Positions 51,361-58,787 of a stretch of 64,000 nucleotides of DNA are shown here, in pieces (within the stretch, counting starts at the first letter, position 1; each line of letters begins with the position of its first letter). Position numbers and translations under genes: made by a program. This DNA is from JAGQNP01 sp038257245. GTDB lineage: Bacteria; Patescibacteriota; Saccharimonadia; Saccharimonadales; JACQNP01. The notes beneath the pieces are model-generated. The model made no database searches. It saw nothing but the letters and a program-made list of their open reading frames with translations, and had not been told where the DNA came from. Where the stretch lies: positions 1 through 64,000 of the forward strand of contig JBBSJL010000001.1 of NCBI GenBank assembly GCA_038257245.1, given 5' to 3'.

Positions 51361-51369
51361 TTAAAGTAC

Positions 51370-51399
51370 TTGCAAGTGGGTAGTGGTGGGTTGTATGCT
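51370..51399 (+). promoter_or_regulatory. Probable mraZ (dcw) promoter
   Basis: TTGCAA (51370-51375) and TATGCT (51394-51399) are 18 nt apart. The first pair of MraZ boxes lies in the spacer and the second pair just downstream of the expected start near 51406, the layout of a repressor site. The leader of about 80 nt is A/C-rich and has no SD. Confidence 0.6.
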
Positions 51400-51421
51400 C
51401 TAGTTAGTGGGTAATCGTGGG
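51376..51421 (+). promoter_or_regulatory. MraZ operator: four GTGGG boxes
   Basis: GTGGG occurs at 51376-51380, 51386-51390, 51407-51411 and 51417-51421. Spacing start to start is 10, 21 and 10 bp, so all boxes face the same side of the helix. Direct repeats of this kind, with 5-nt spacers, are the known binding sites of MraZ in other bacteria. Confidence 0.75.
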
Positions 51422-51485
51422 TAGACCAAAAGTAGTCTCACTCACCAAAAAACAAAAACCACTAGCAGCTTAACCAAAAAACACC

Positions 51486-51845
51486 ATGGCCACGGTAGAT
51501 TATTTTGAAAGAAAACTTGACGATAAAAGGAGGTTAACCATACCTACCGAACTTCGTGATGAGTTTTCCAGAGGGATAGTAATAACCCAAGGGTTTCAAA
51601 ACTATTTACATCTGTACCCAAAATCAGTCTGGGATGAACAGGTAGAATCGCAGTTACAAGGTAATATCCTTGATGAGCGTACTGCAGATCTAAATGTAAA
51701 ATTCCGGATGGGCAAAGTAGAGAGCGTGCTGGACGAAAAACAAGGACGAATCGTTATAGATCAGCACTTACTCGACTATGCAGGTATAGACCGTGGGATA
51801 GCGGCAATAAGAGCAGGGCGATACTGGCGAATCCAGGCTAGTTAA
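51486..51845 (+). CDS. mraZ: Transcriptional regulator MraZ
   Basis: First gene of the dcw cluster; binds its own promoter through SpoVT/AbrB-like domains and controls division and wall genes. The N-terminal AbrB-like repeat is clear (DYFERKLDDKRRLTIPTELRDEF); the second repeat is partly conserved (LDEKQGRIVIDQHLLDYAGI). At 119 aa it is shorter than the usual 140-150, mainly at the C-terminus. There is no SD; the leader is A/C-rich. Four GTGGG boxes upstream support autoregulation. Confidence 0.92.
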   Translation: MATVDYFERKLDDKRRLTIPTELRDEFSRGIVITQGFQNYLHLYPKSVWDEQVESQLQGNILDERTADLNVKFRMGKVESVLDEKQGRIVIDQHLLDYAGIDRGIAAIRAGRYWRIQAS

Positions 51846-52168
51846 AACAAAAACCCTTGTTCGTAGCTGACGAACATTAACAATTTGGACCGAATAGCAA
51901 ATAACGACTCGAGGTTAGCTATCCGGTAGTCAGCAAGTGGTCGAAGGCACCACTATAATAACCTTTGCACCTTACGAAAACACCTCCCAAAACTCCACCT
52001 CACACATAAGTCTCTCAAAACTTAGGATGAACCAGAACGGAGTTTATAAGATTTTCTAAAATCTTAAAAAATTACTCCGATACGTTCCAGTTCTCCAAAC
52101 AAAAACAAAAACACCAAAAAAACAAAAAGCTGATTACTGGATAGGTGACCTTGTAAAAACAAAAAGCA
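51846..52168 (+). other. Structured untranslated region between mraZ and rsmH (323 nt)
   Basis: No ORF of note. Visible structures are TGTTCG/CGAACA (51858-51863 with 51871-51876), AGTGGT/ACCACT (51936-51941 with 51949-51954) and a long compound hairpin at 52029-52093 (GAAC/GTTC, GAAC/GTTC, GGAGT/ACTCC, then TAAGATTT/AAATCTTA with a TCTA loop). A TATAAT at 51954-51959 could start a roughly 200-nt leader. Two C-rich anti-SD-like motifs (CACCTCC at 51981 and CCACCTC at 51995) and A/C-only tracts (52094-52129 and 52154-52167) follow. It looks like a cis-regulatory RNA leader. Confidence 0.55.
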
Positions 52169-53077
52169 ATGAAAAATACAAACAAAAATCACCAAAATCA
52201 ACATTTTCCAGTACTTCTAGAAGAAGTGCTTTCATATCTAGATCCAAAGGAAGGGGAATCATACCTCGACTGTACGGCTGGTTATGGCGGGCATGCTTCA
52301 AAAATATTGGAACGCACCTTAACTCCGGCGAAAGCCGTCTTAGTAGATCGCGATCAACAGGCAGTTGATTATTTGAATGATCAGTTTACGAGCGAAATAA
52401 ATATAGTCCACACGGATTATCTAAATGCTGCTCAAAAGCTAGATAATGACAATAAACAATTCGACATGATTTTGGTAGACTTGGGCGTATCGTCACCACA
52501 CCTCGACATAGCGAGTCGTGGGTTTAGTATTCGGACAGATGGACCACTAGACATGCGAATGGATAGCTCTCAATCAGTATCAGCAGAGACGATAGTTAAT
52601 GGCTACGATGAAGACGATATAGTTGAGATCCTCCGTAAGTATGGTGAAGAGCCTAAAGCAAAAAAAATTGCCAAGCTAATAGTAGAAAATCGACCAATTA
52701 CAACAACCACACAACTAGCAAATGTTGCTGCCCAAGCTTGGCCGGGTTATAGCAAGGTTCATCCTGCTACGCGAACGTTCCAAGCAATACGCATAGCGGT
52801 AAATAGCGAATTGGAACAAATCCAACAAGCATTACCAATTTGGATAAATATGCTGAAGCCCGGTGGGCGAATAGTGATCATAAGTTTTCACAGTCTAGAA
52901 GATAGAATCGTGAAAGATATATTTAAAGAATATGCTGGTGATCACTACGACGCTTTACTGCAACTTCTGACAAAAAAGCCAGTTGCAGGCAGCAGCGATG
53001 AAATAGTTAACAATCCGCGAGCAAGAAGCGCAAAACTTCGAGCCGCAGTTAAAATAAAAACAAAAAGAACGGAGTAG
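52169..53077 (+). CDS. rsmH: 16S rRNA (cytosine1402-N4)-methyltransferase
   Basis: Methylates N4 of C1402 in the ribosomal P site. Family motifs: FPVLLEEVLSYLDP at the start, SAM motif YLDCTAGYGGHASKIL (about residues 32-47), DLGVSSPHLDIASRGFSIRTDGPLDMRMD (about 105-133) and the C-terminal IISFHSLEDRIVKD. Length 302 aa is typical. It begins without an SD, directly after an A/C-rich tract. A tiny SD-led ORF and a hairpin lie between it and ftsL. Confidence 0.96.
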   Translation: MKNTNKNHQNQHFPVLLEEVLSYLDPKEGESYLDCTAGYGGHASKILERTLTPAKAVLVDRDQQAVDYLNDQFTSEINIVHTDYLNAAQKLDNDNKQFDMILVDLGVSSPHLDIASRGFSIRTDGPLDMRMDSSQSVSAETIVNGYDEDDIVEILRKYGEEPKAKKIAKLIVENRPITTTTQLANVAAQAWPGYSKVHPATRTFQAIRIAVNSELEQIQQALPIWINMLKPGGRIVIISFHSLEDRIVKDIFKEYAGDHYDALLQLLTKKPVAGSSDEIVNNPRARSAKLRAAVKIKTKRTE

Positions 53078-53079
53078 CT

Positions 53080-53139
53080 ATGCCAATACAGGTAAAAAGC
53101 CTTTCCCGATCCTACAAAGTTAAGGTTCGAGTAGCCTAA
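53080..53139 (+). CDS. Possible 19-residue leader peptide upstream of ftsL
   Basis: An ATG with an SD-like GGAG 5 nt upstream opens a 19-codon frame (MPIQVKSLSRSYKVKVRVA, then TAA), rich in Lys and Arg. It begins 2 nt after the rsmH stop and ends inside the right arm of a hairpin (GTTAAGG 53119-53125 with CCTAAC 53135-53140). The position before a second, perfect hairpin suggests a translated regulatory leader, but it could also be a chance ORF. Confidence 0.3.
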   Translation: MPIQVKSLSRSYKVKVRVA

Positions 53140-53157
53140 CAATAGGACGGTAACCAA

Positions 53158-53200
53158 GCCGGACTACTATCTAGGATTGCATGATAGTAGTCCGGCACCA
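53158..53200 (+). other. Perfect 14-bp hairpin ending in ACCA in the ftsL leader
   Basis: GCCGGACTACTATC (53158-53171) pairs without mismatch with GATAGTAGTCCGGC (53183-53196) around an 11-nt loop, and is directly followed by ACCA. No T-run follows, so it is not a classical terminator. The shape (long perfect stem plus unpaired ACCA) resembles a tRNA acceptor minihelix. The remaining gap to ftsL is an A/C-rich tract. Confidence 0.6.
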
Positions 53201-53234
53201 AAAATAATTTAAACAAAAACAAACATTAAAAAAC

Positions 53235-53582
53235 ATGACATATTCAAATTCATTATCAGTAAATCGGCAACGTCTTGTAGGAAAAAACCAAAATACTACA
53301 AAGATTAAAACGAGCGTTCAATCTATTGGCCCAGTAACTAATACGATTATTCTTATTGTGCTGGCATGTCTACTCGGTTTGCTTTATCTGACTCAGGTAA
53401 CAAAGACCAATGCCTACAGCTATCAACTTAATAACTTGCGTAAAGAACAAACATCGCTCAATGAGGAGCAGGCGCAACTAGAAGTTGACTCAGCAAGATT
53501 ACAAGCTTTAGATCGCGCTAAAAACAGTGAAGTTGCTAAAAACTTTGTATCGTTAGCACCAAGTGCAACTATCCAAAATTAA
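53235..53582 (+). CDS. ftsL: FtsL-like cell division protein
   Basis: Short bitopic division protein: cytoplasmic N-terminus (residues 1-36), one membrane helix (about 37-57, TNTIILIVLACLLGLLYL) and a coiled coil (about 62-100, NNLRKEQTSLNEEQAQLEVD). This layout, length (115 aa) and the position between rsmH and ftsI define FtsL; the sequence itself is poorly conserved, as usual. No SD is visible. Confidence 0.8.
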   Translation: MTYSNSLSVNRQRLVGKNQNTTKIKTSVQSIGPVTNTIILIVLACLLGLLYLTQVTKTNAYSYQLNNLRKEQTSLNEEQAQLEVDSARLQALDRAKNSEVAKNFVSLAPSATIQN

Positions 53583-53584
53583 GG

Positions 53585-53590
53585 TATAAT
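53585..53590 (+). promoter_or_regulatory. -10 box (TATAAT) before ftsI
   Basis: TATAAT overlaps the end of ftsL and ends 9 nt before the ATG at 53600, which would give a very short leader. No SD precedes ftsI, so it could be an internal leaderless promoter of the dcw cluster. Confidence 0.5.
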
Positions 53591-53599
53591 AATAGTTGC

Positions 53600-55369
53600 A
53601 TGAGCAGCAAACAAAAAGGCTTACATTTAAGGCAAATAAGTCGCGTCCGTCTTTGGTATGCGATATTGCTATTTGTTACGGCAGCATTTATTGTTAGACT
53701 GTTTTATCTTCAGATTATCAGACACGATTTTTACAAAACCGCAGCCTTAAACAGTCAGCTAAAAGAATATGAAATTCCTGCTAAAAGGGGAGTGATAGAA
53801 GCTCATAATGGTGACGGGGTTGTACCAATCGTGCTCAACGAGACAAAATATACCCTATTTGCAGACCCAAAGTTTATTAAAGATCCTAAAGCTGCTGCAG
53901 AGGGTATACAGAGTATAATTGGTGGTGAAGTTAGTGAGTACGAAGAGTTAGCAAAAACACCTAATACAAGATATGTAATACTAGCTAAAAAACTTGACAA
54001 AGAACAAAGCGACAAACTCAATGAACTCGAACTAAAGGGTGTAGGAACCCGCGAAACAGATTATCGTACATATCCACAAGGCGCTCTTGCTTCTCAGCTT
54101 TTGGGTTTTGTTAATGATGAAAACGAAGGTAACTATGGAATCGAGCAAGCACTTAATGACGAGCTCGACGGCACGGCAGGGTTGTTAAAAGCAATAACAG
54201 ACGCTCAAGGAGTACCGCTAGCTTCTCAGAGACAAAATGTATTGGTTGAACCCAGCGGGGGGAAGAGAATTCTTTTGACAATTGATCTAGGTTTACAACA
54301 ACGCCTAGAAGACATATTGAAAAAGGGGCTCGAAAATGCCAAGTCCGAATCAGGAGGCGCAATTGTAATTAACGTTAAAACAGGTGAAGTAAAGGCCATG
54401 GCAAATTATCCAACATATTCGCCAGCCGATTACACAAAAGTAGAAGATGCTTCGGTTTTCACTAACCCTGTTGTTAGCTCACCGCTAGAGGTTGGCTCTA
54501 TTATGAAGCCTTTAACAACTGCAGCTGCGATAAACCAGGGAGTTGTCCATCGTTATACATCATATTTTGATCCTGGTTATTTCAAAGTTGATGATGCGAC
54601 GATCACAAATATTGAAGAAGTCGGTGGGGCTACTACGAGGACTGTCCAGGATATAATCCAATTGTCATTAAACACTGGCGCTACATGGTTACTCATGCAA
54701 ATGGGTGGTGGCCAAATAAATCAAAAAGCAAGGAACACATGGCATGAATATATGACGAATCGATATCAATTCGGCAAACTTAGTGGAATCGAGCAAGGTT
54801 ACGAGGCAGGGGGTACAATTCCGGATCCAAACGAGGGCTACGGCTTAAATATTCAATATGCTAACACGGCATTTGGCCAGGGTATGACGGCCACACCATT
54901 ACAAATGGCGAGTGCGTTTGCGAGTGTTATTAACGGCGGAACGTATTATAAACCAACTCTAGTCGATAAAGTCATTTCTGAAGATGGTACCATTGACGAC
55001 AAACAACCACAGGTTGTAAAAGAAAATGTTGTCACAAAAGAAACATCCAAAGAGTTGTTAGACATACTAGAATACGCGTTTTCAAAGAATCATACCTTTT
55101 ATGGCTTGCCGAATCTTCGACCACAGTACCTGATGGGGGGCAAGACTGGAACAGCACAGGTTCCAGCTCCAGATGGTACTTATTATGAAGATAGATTTAA
55201 CGGTACGTTTCTAGGCTTTGTCGGCGGTAATGAGCCAGAATACGTAGTTGCAGTAAGAGTAAACGAACCAAAGATTGGTGGTTATGCAGGGTCAAAAGCC
55301 GCTGCGCCTATAGCCATGGAAATGTTAAATGTTCTGATAGACAATTATAATGTACTGCCCAAGAAGTAG
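53600..55369 (+). CDS. ftsI: Septal penicillin-binding protein (FtsI/PBP2-like transpeptidase)
   Basis: Cross-links peptidoglycan at the septum. A membrane helix (about residues 15-37) is followed by the pedestal domain and the transpeptidase domain with all three motifs: SIMK (S300-K303), SLN (about 355) and KTGTAQ (about 514). The usual GST preceding motif is VGSIMK. Length (589 aa) is typical. mraY begins 22 nt downstream; no murE/murF genes follow as they do in standard dcw clusters. Confidence 0.93.
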   Translation: MSSKQKGLHLRQISRVRLWYAILLFVTAAFIVRLFYLQIIRHDFYKTAALNSQLKEYEIPAKRGVIEAHNGDGVVPIVLNETKYTLFADPKFIKDPKAAAEGIQSIIGGEVSEYEELAKTPNTRYVILAKKLDKEQSDKLNELELKGVGTRETDYRTYPQGALASQLLGFVNDENEGNYGIEQALNDELDGTAGLLKAITDAQGVPLASQRQNVLVEPSGGKRILLTIDLGLQQRLEDILKKGLENAKSESGGAIVINVKTGEVKAMANYPTYSPADYTKVEDASVFTNPVVSSPLEVGSIMKPLTTAAAINQGVVHRYTSYFDPGYFKVDDATITNIEEVGGATTRTVQDIIQLSLNTGATWLLMQMGGGQINQKARNTWHEYMTNRYQFGKLSGIEQGYEAGGTIPDPNEGYGLNIQYANTAFGQGMTATPLQMASAFASVINGGTYYKPTLVDKVISEDGTIDDKQPQVVKENVVTKETSKELLDILEYAFSKNHTFYGLPNLRPQYLMGGKTGTAQVPAPDGTYYEDRFNGTFLGFVGGNEPEYVVAVRVNEPKIGGYAGSKAAAPIAMEMLNVLIDNYNVLPKK

Positions 55370-55371
55370 AG

Positions 55372-55377
55372 TATAAT
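55372..55377 (+). promoter_or_regulatory. -10-like TATAAT before mraY
   Basis: TATAAT ends 14 nt before the mraY ATG (55392). A leader of about 8 nt would result. A matching -35 is not obvious. Confidence 0.35.
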
Positions 55378-55391
55378 GTGAAAGTAATAAA

Positions 55392-56432
55392 ATGCCAGAA
55401 ATAATACAGTTATCACTAGAAACAAACACGTTAATCCGAATTCTCCTTCTAGGTTTCGGTTGTTTTGTTCTGAGCATGTTGATTACGCCAATATACACCT
55501 ACGTCGCATATAAAGGTAAGTGGTGGAAACAACAGCGTACGGATGCGTGGGCTGGCGGCGAAGCAAAAGTATACAAAAAACTCCACGCAGAAAAACATAA
55601 GCGGAATATCCCGACGATGGCGGGCTTAATATTTGTAGCCTCAATTGTGATAACAACTATTTTATTTAATCTAGATCGTTCTCAAACATGGCTTCCGTTG
55701 GCTGGCATGATTTTTGCGGGTATAATTGGGCTAATTGATGACTGGATGAACATTCGAGGAGGCGGAACGGGTGTTGCTGGGATGCGTTCTAAAATTAAGT
55801 TTACTCTACATAGCGTAGTTGCGTTGATGGGTGGTTGGTGGTTTTGGGCAAAACTTGACGTTACAAGTGTTCAGGTTCCAGGGCTTGGACAACTTTATTT
55901 AGGTGTAATCGTAGTCATTCTATTCTGGTTGGTTGTGGTTGCTACAGCCAATGCTGTGAATATCTCTGATGGTCTAGATGGCCTAGCAGGAGGGCTTTTA
56001 TCTACTTCGTTTGCGGTGTATGCAGTCATAACGGCAATTCAGGGTAAATACGCTCTTGCGGCGTTCTGTGCAGCTGCTGTAGGTGCGCTACTCAGTTATA
56101 CGTGGTTCAATATCTATCCTGCTAGGTTTTTTATGGGTGATGTTGGCTCATTTGCACTAGGAACCGCACTAGGCATAATTGCTATGCAAACAGACACGAT
56201 CTTCATTTTGCCAATAATCGGAATTGTTTTTGTGGCAGAGACGGGCTCGGTTATCATTAATCGAGCATCCAAAAAATTAAGAAATGGCAAAAAAGTTTTC
56301 CTTTCATCACCTATACATCATCATTTTGAAGCCATTGGTTGGCCAGAAACAAAAATAACAATGCGGTTTTGGGTTCTTGGCCACGTTGCGGGCGTAGTTG
56401 GTCTTGCCATATTCTTGCTTGGTAGGACGTAG
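55392..56432 (+). CDS. mraY: Phospho-N-acetylmuramoyl-pentapeptide transferase
   Basis: Transfers phospho-MurNAc-pentapeptide to undecaprenyl phosphate, forming lipid I. About ten membrane helices. Active-site segments: IPTMAGL (about residue 75), GLIDDWMNI (about 118, catalytic Asp pair region), NAVNISDGLDGLAGG (about 193) and FMGDVGSFALG (about 254), plus the cytoplasmic HHHFE (about 318) that marks MraY against WecA. Length 346 aa. It sits between ftsI and ftsW. Confidence 0.95.
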   Translation: MPEIIQLSLETNTLIRILLLGFGCFVLSMLITPIYTYVAYKGKWWKQQRTDAWAGGEAKVYKKLHAEKHKRNIPTMAGLIFVASIVITTILFNLDRSQTWLPLAGMIFAGIIGLIDDWMNIRGGGTGVAGMRSKIKFTLHSVVALMGGWWFWAKLDVTSVQVPGLGQLYLGVIVVILFWLVVVATANAVNISDGLDGLAGGLLSTSFAVYAVITAIQGKYALAAFCAAAVGALLSYTWFNIYPARFFMGDVGSFALGTALGIIAMQTDTIFILPIIGIVFVAETGSVIINRASKKLRNGKKVFLSSPIHHHFEAIGWPETKITMRFWVLGHVAGVVGLAIFLLGRT

Positions 56433-56434
56433 AT

Positions 56435-57700
56435 ATGACAAGTAGTCGTGCCAGGAGGGCGTCTGTGATCAACAAGAATGGGCCAAAACAGAGACGCCAT
56501 CGGCCAGATTATTGGTTGATTATACTAGCATCTATTCTACTGGTCATTGGTTTAGTAGTTGTGTATTCAATAAGCCCAGGGCTGGCAGCACAGAGTAGCG
56601 TTAGCGATAATTACTACTCCTCCAAACAAGTCATTTCAATTATCTTAGGCATTGTCGCTTTTGTTGGGGCTTCATACGTACCAATTGATAGGTGGAAAAA
56701 TTATGAAAAGCCAATGATTATATTATCGGTGATTGCGTCAATTGCCGTCGTGGCTTTTGGGGAACGAATTAACGGTGCTTTTCGCTGGATACAAATAGGT
56801 GGATTTTCTTTTCAGGCGGTAGAGCTTATTAAATTTACGCTGCTATTTTGGTTAGCGGGCTTTCTTACTCAGCGGGCTAATAGCAATGAGCTGCATAGTG
56901 ATAAGAAAACAACTCAGCCATTGCTTGTACTATTGTTCATAATTGCCTTAGTAGTTGCAAACCCAGCCCTCCAAAGCGATCTAGGGTCAACCGGTGTCTT
57001 AGTGGCAATGATTGCAGCAATGACATTTGTGGTAGCTTTGCCGATGAAGAGGGTTCTAGGCATTGGACTTATCGTTATCATAGGCACTACTTTATTGATC
57101 GCTTCCTCACCTTATCGACGAGATAGGTTGCAAACCTATCTACAACCAGAAAGAGATTGTCAAAACAGTGGTTATCAGGCGTGCCAGGCTTTGATTGCGG
57201 TTGGTTCCGGGGGCGTATTCGGTAAAGGTATCGCCCATAGTGTCCAGGCTTATGGATATTTACCAGAAGCGGCAAATGATTCAATCTTTGCGATATACGC
57301 TGAGAAATTCGGTTTCGTTGGGGTCTCAATCATACTAGTTTTGTTTGCCACGTTGTTTACAAGGTTAAAAAATGTTATTGAAAAGGCGCCCAATATTTAC
57401 AGTAGGTTACTAGTTACTGGTGTCTTAGCCTGGCTTAGTACCCAGGCAATCATAAATATTGGCGCGATGATTGGTCTTCTCCCACTTAAGGGCATAACAT
57501 TGCCATTTATTAGTTACGGAGGTACCAGTATAATATTTGTTATGGCTTCACTGGGGGTCGTGTTTAATATATCAAGATATACTACTTTTGCAATCAATAA
57601 TAGCCTAGATAACGAAGGGAAAAATAGTGAAGATTCTACTGACCGGCGGGGGAACAGGCGGGCATATTATGCCCCTTCTGGCCGTCGCCCACGAACTTAA
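56435..57700 (+). CDS. ftsW: Lipid II polymerase FtsW (SEDS family)
   Basis: SEDS glycosyltransferase that polymerises lipid II at the septum with its partner PBP. About ten helices; family landmarks include GAFRWIQIGGFSFQAVELIKF (about residues 113-133), QSDLGSTGV (about 180) and LLPLKGITLPFISYGGTS (about 348-365). The C-terminal cytoplasmic tail (about residues 380-421) is polar and basic; its last part is read from DNA that also encodes the start of MurG, a 74-nt out-of-frame overlap. Confidence 0.94.
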   Translation: MTSSRARRASVINKNGPKQRRHRPDYWLIILASILLVIGLVVVYSISPGLAAQSSVSDNYYSSKQVISIILGIVAFVGASYVPIDRWKNYEKPMIILSVIASIAVVAFGERINGAFRWIQIGGFSFQAVELIKFTLLFWLAGFLTQRANSNELHSDKKTTQPLLVLLFIIALVVANPALQSDLGSTGVLVAMIAAMTFVVALPMKRVLGIGLIVIIGTTLLIASSPYRRDRLQTYLQPERDCQNSGYQACQALIAVGSGGVFGKGIAHSVQAYGYLPEAANDSIFAIYAEKFGFVGVSIILVLFATLFTRLKNVIEKAPNIYSRLLVTGVLAWLSTQAIINIGAMIGLLPLKGITLPFISYGGTSIIFVMASLGVVFNISRYTTFAINNSLDNEGKNSEDSTDRRGNRRAYYAPSGRRPRT

Positions 57701-58787
57701 GAAACAAAATCCAGACTGTAAGATAGTTTATGTTGGCGAAAGAAACGGTAAATATATTAGTATGCTTGATGGCAATGTTGATATTGATGATTTTCGCAGT
57801 ATTTTTGCTGGCAAGTTCCGACGCTATCATGGTGAGTCATGGTTTAACAGACTGACAGATATAAAAACCCTACTATTAAACGTTAGGGACTTTCTATATT
57901 TACTCATAGGAACAGCACAGAGCTTGTTAATCGTTAGAAGAATAGACCCAGATGTAATTTTTCTAAAAGGCGGTTTCGTAGGTGTGCCCATAGGCCTAAG
58001 TGGAGCATTTTGGGGTAAGAAGATGGTTACTCACGATTCGGATGCTGCCTCTGGGTTGGCTAATCGACTTATAAGTCGCTGGGTAATGTATCATGCAACC
58101 GCTATGTCAGCCCAATACTATAAATATCCAGGAGAGGCAGTTAAGCACGTCGGGGTGCTGGTCGGGTCTGATTATAAATATGTAAGTTCAAAGCTAAGTC
58201 ATGCATATAGGCAGGAACTGGACATTCCTACTGATGCGAAAGTTTTAATGATTACTGGCGGCAGTCATGGCGCAGCAGCTATCAATCAGGAAATTGCTAG
58301 GTTCGCCATGACTTATCTTAAAAAAGACGATAAATTGCACATGATCCATATAGCCGGCAAGGGCAAGACGGGTGTTTATGAGGATATATCTCATCCACGC
58401 CTACAGATACACGAGCTAGTATCGGACATGTTCAAATATAGTGGTGCCGCTGATGTTATTGTTACTCGAGCGGGGGCTAACACATTAGCCGAATTTGGTG
58501 TTCAGGCAAAATCCTGCGTAGTTGTCCCAAATCCTTTGCTAACTGGCGGCCACCAACTAATAAACGCTGAATATTTAGCCGCTAATGAAGCAGCTATAAT
58601 TGTAGATGAAAACACCTTTGGGGAAGAACAGGGAAGTGTTCTCTGGTCTGAAATCGACACATTATTATATAAGGACCAGAAACTTGCAAAGAAGCTGGCA
58701 GATAATTTCCATACAATAACTATCAAAGATGCAGCAAAGCAGATAGCCAAACTATTAATAAATATTTCAAACGGTGATGTCGACTGA
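57627..58787 (+). CDS. murG: UDP-GlcNAc:lipid I N-acetylglucosaminyltransferase
   Basis: Adds GlcNAc to lipid I, giving lipid II, on the inner face of the membrane. The GT-B signature LLTGGGTGGHIMPLLAVA is at residues 4-21; GGSHGAAAINQEIA (about 212) and VTRAGANTLAEFG (about 280) mark the donor site. Length 386 aa. It starts with GTG inside ftsW and ends with a one-base overlap (TGATG) with ftsQ. The start is fixed by the conserved N-terminal motif, so the overlap is real. Confidence 0.95.
   Translation: MKILLTGGGTGGHIMPLLAVAHELKKQNPDCKIVYVGERNGKYISMLDGNVDIDDFRSIFAGKFRRYHGESWFNRLTDIKTLLLNVRDFLYLLIGTAQSLLIVRRIDPDVIFLKGGFVGVPIGLSGAFWGKKMVTHDSDAASGLANRLISRWVMYHATAMSAQYYKYPGEAVKHVGVLVGSDYKYVSSKLSHAYRQELDIPTDAKVLMITGGSHGAAAINQEIARFAMTYLKKDDKLHMIHIAGKGKTGVYEDISHPRLQIHELVSDMFKYSGAADVIVTRAGANTLAEFGVQAKSCVVVPNPLLTGGHQLINAEYLAANEAAIIVDENTFGEEQGSVLWSEIDTLLYKDQKLAKKLADNFHTITIKDAAKQIAKLLINISNGDVD

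Noticed and set aside
53158..53200. Hairpin in the ftsL leader as intrinsic terminator
   Set aside because: The stem is perfect, but ACCAAAAATAATTT follows instead of a T-run, so it is not a classical terminator; on the opposite strand the stem is followed by TTGGTTACC, also no T-run.
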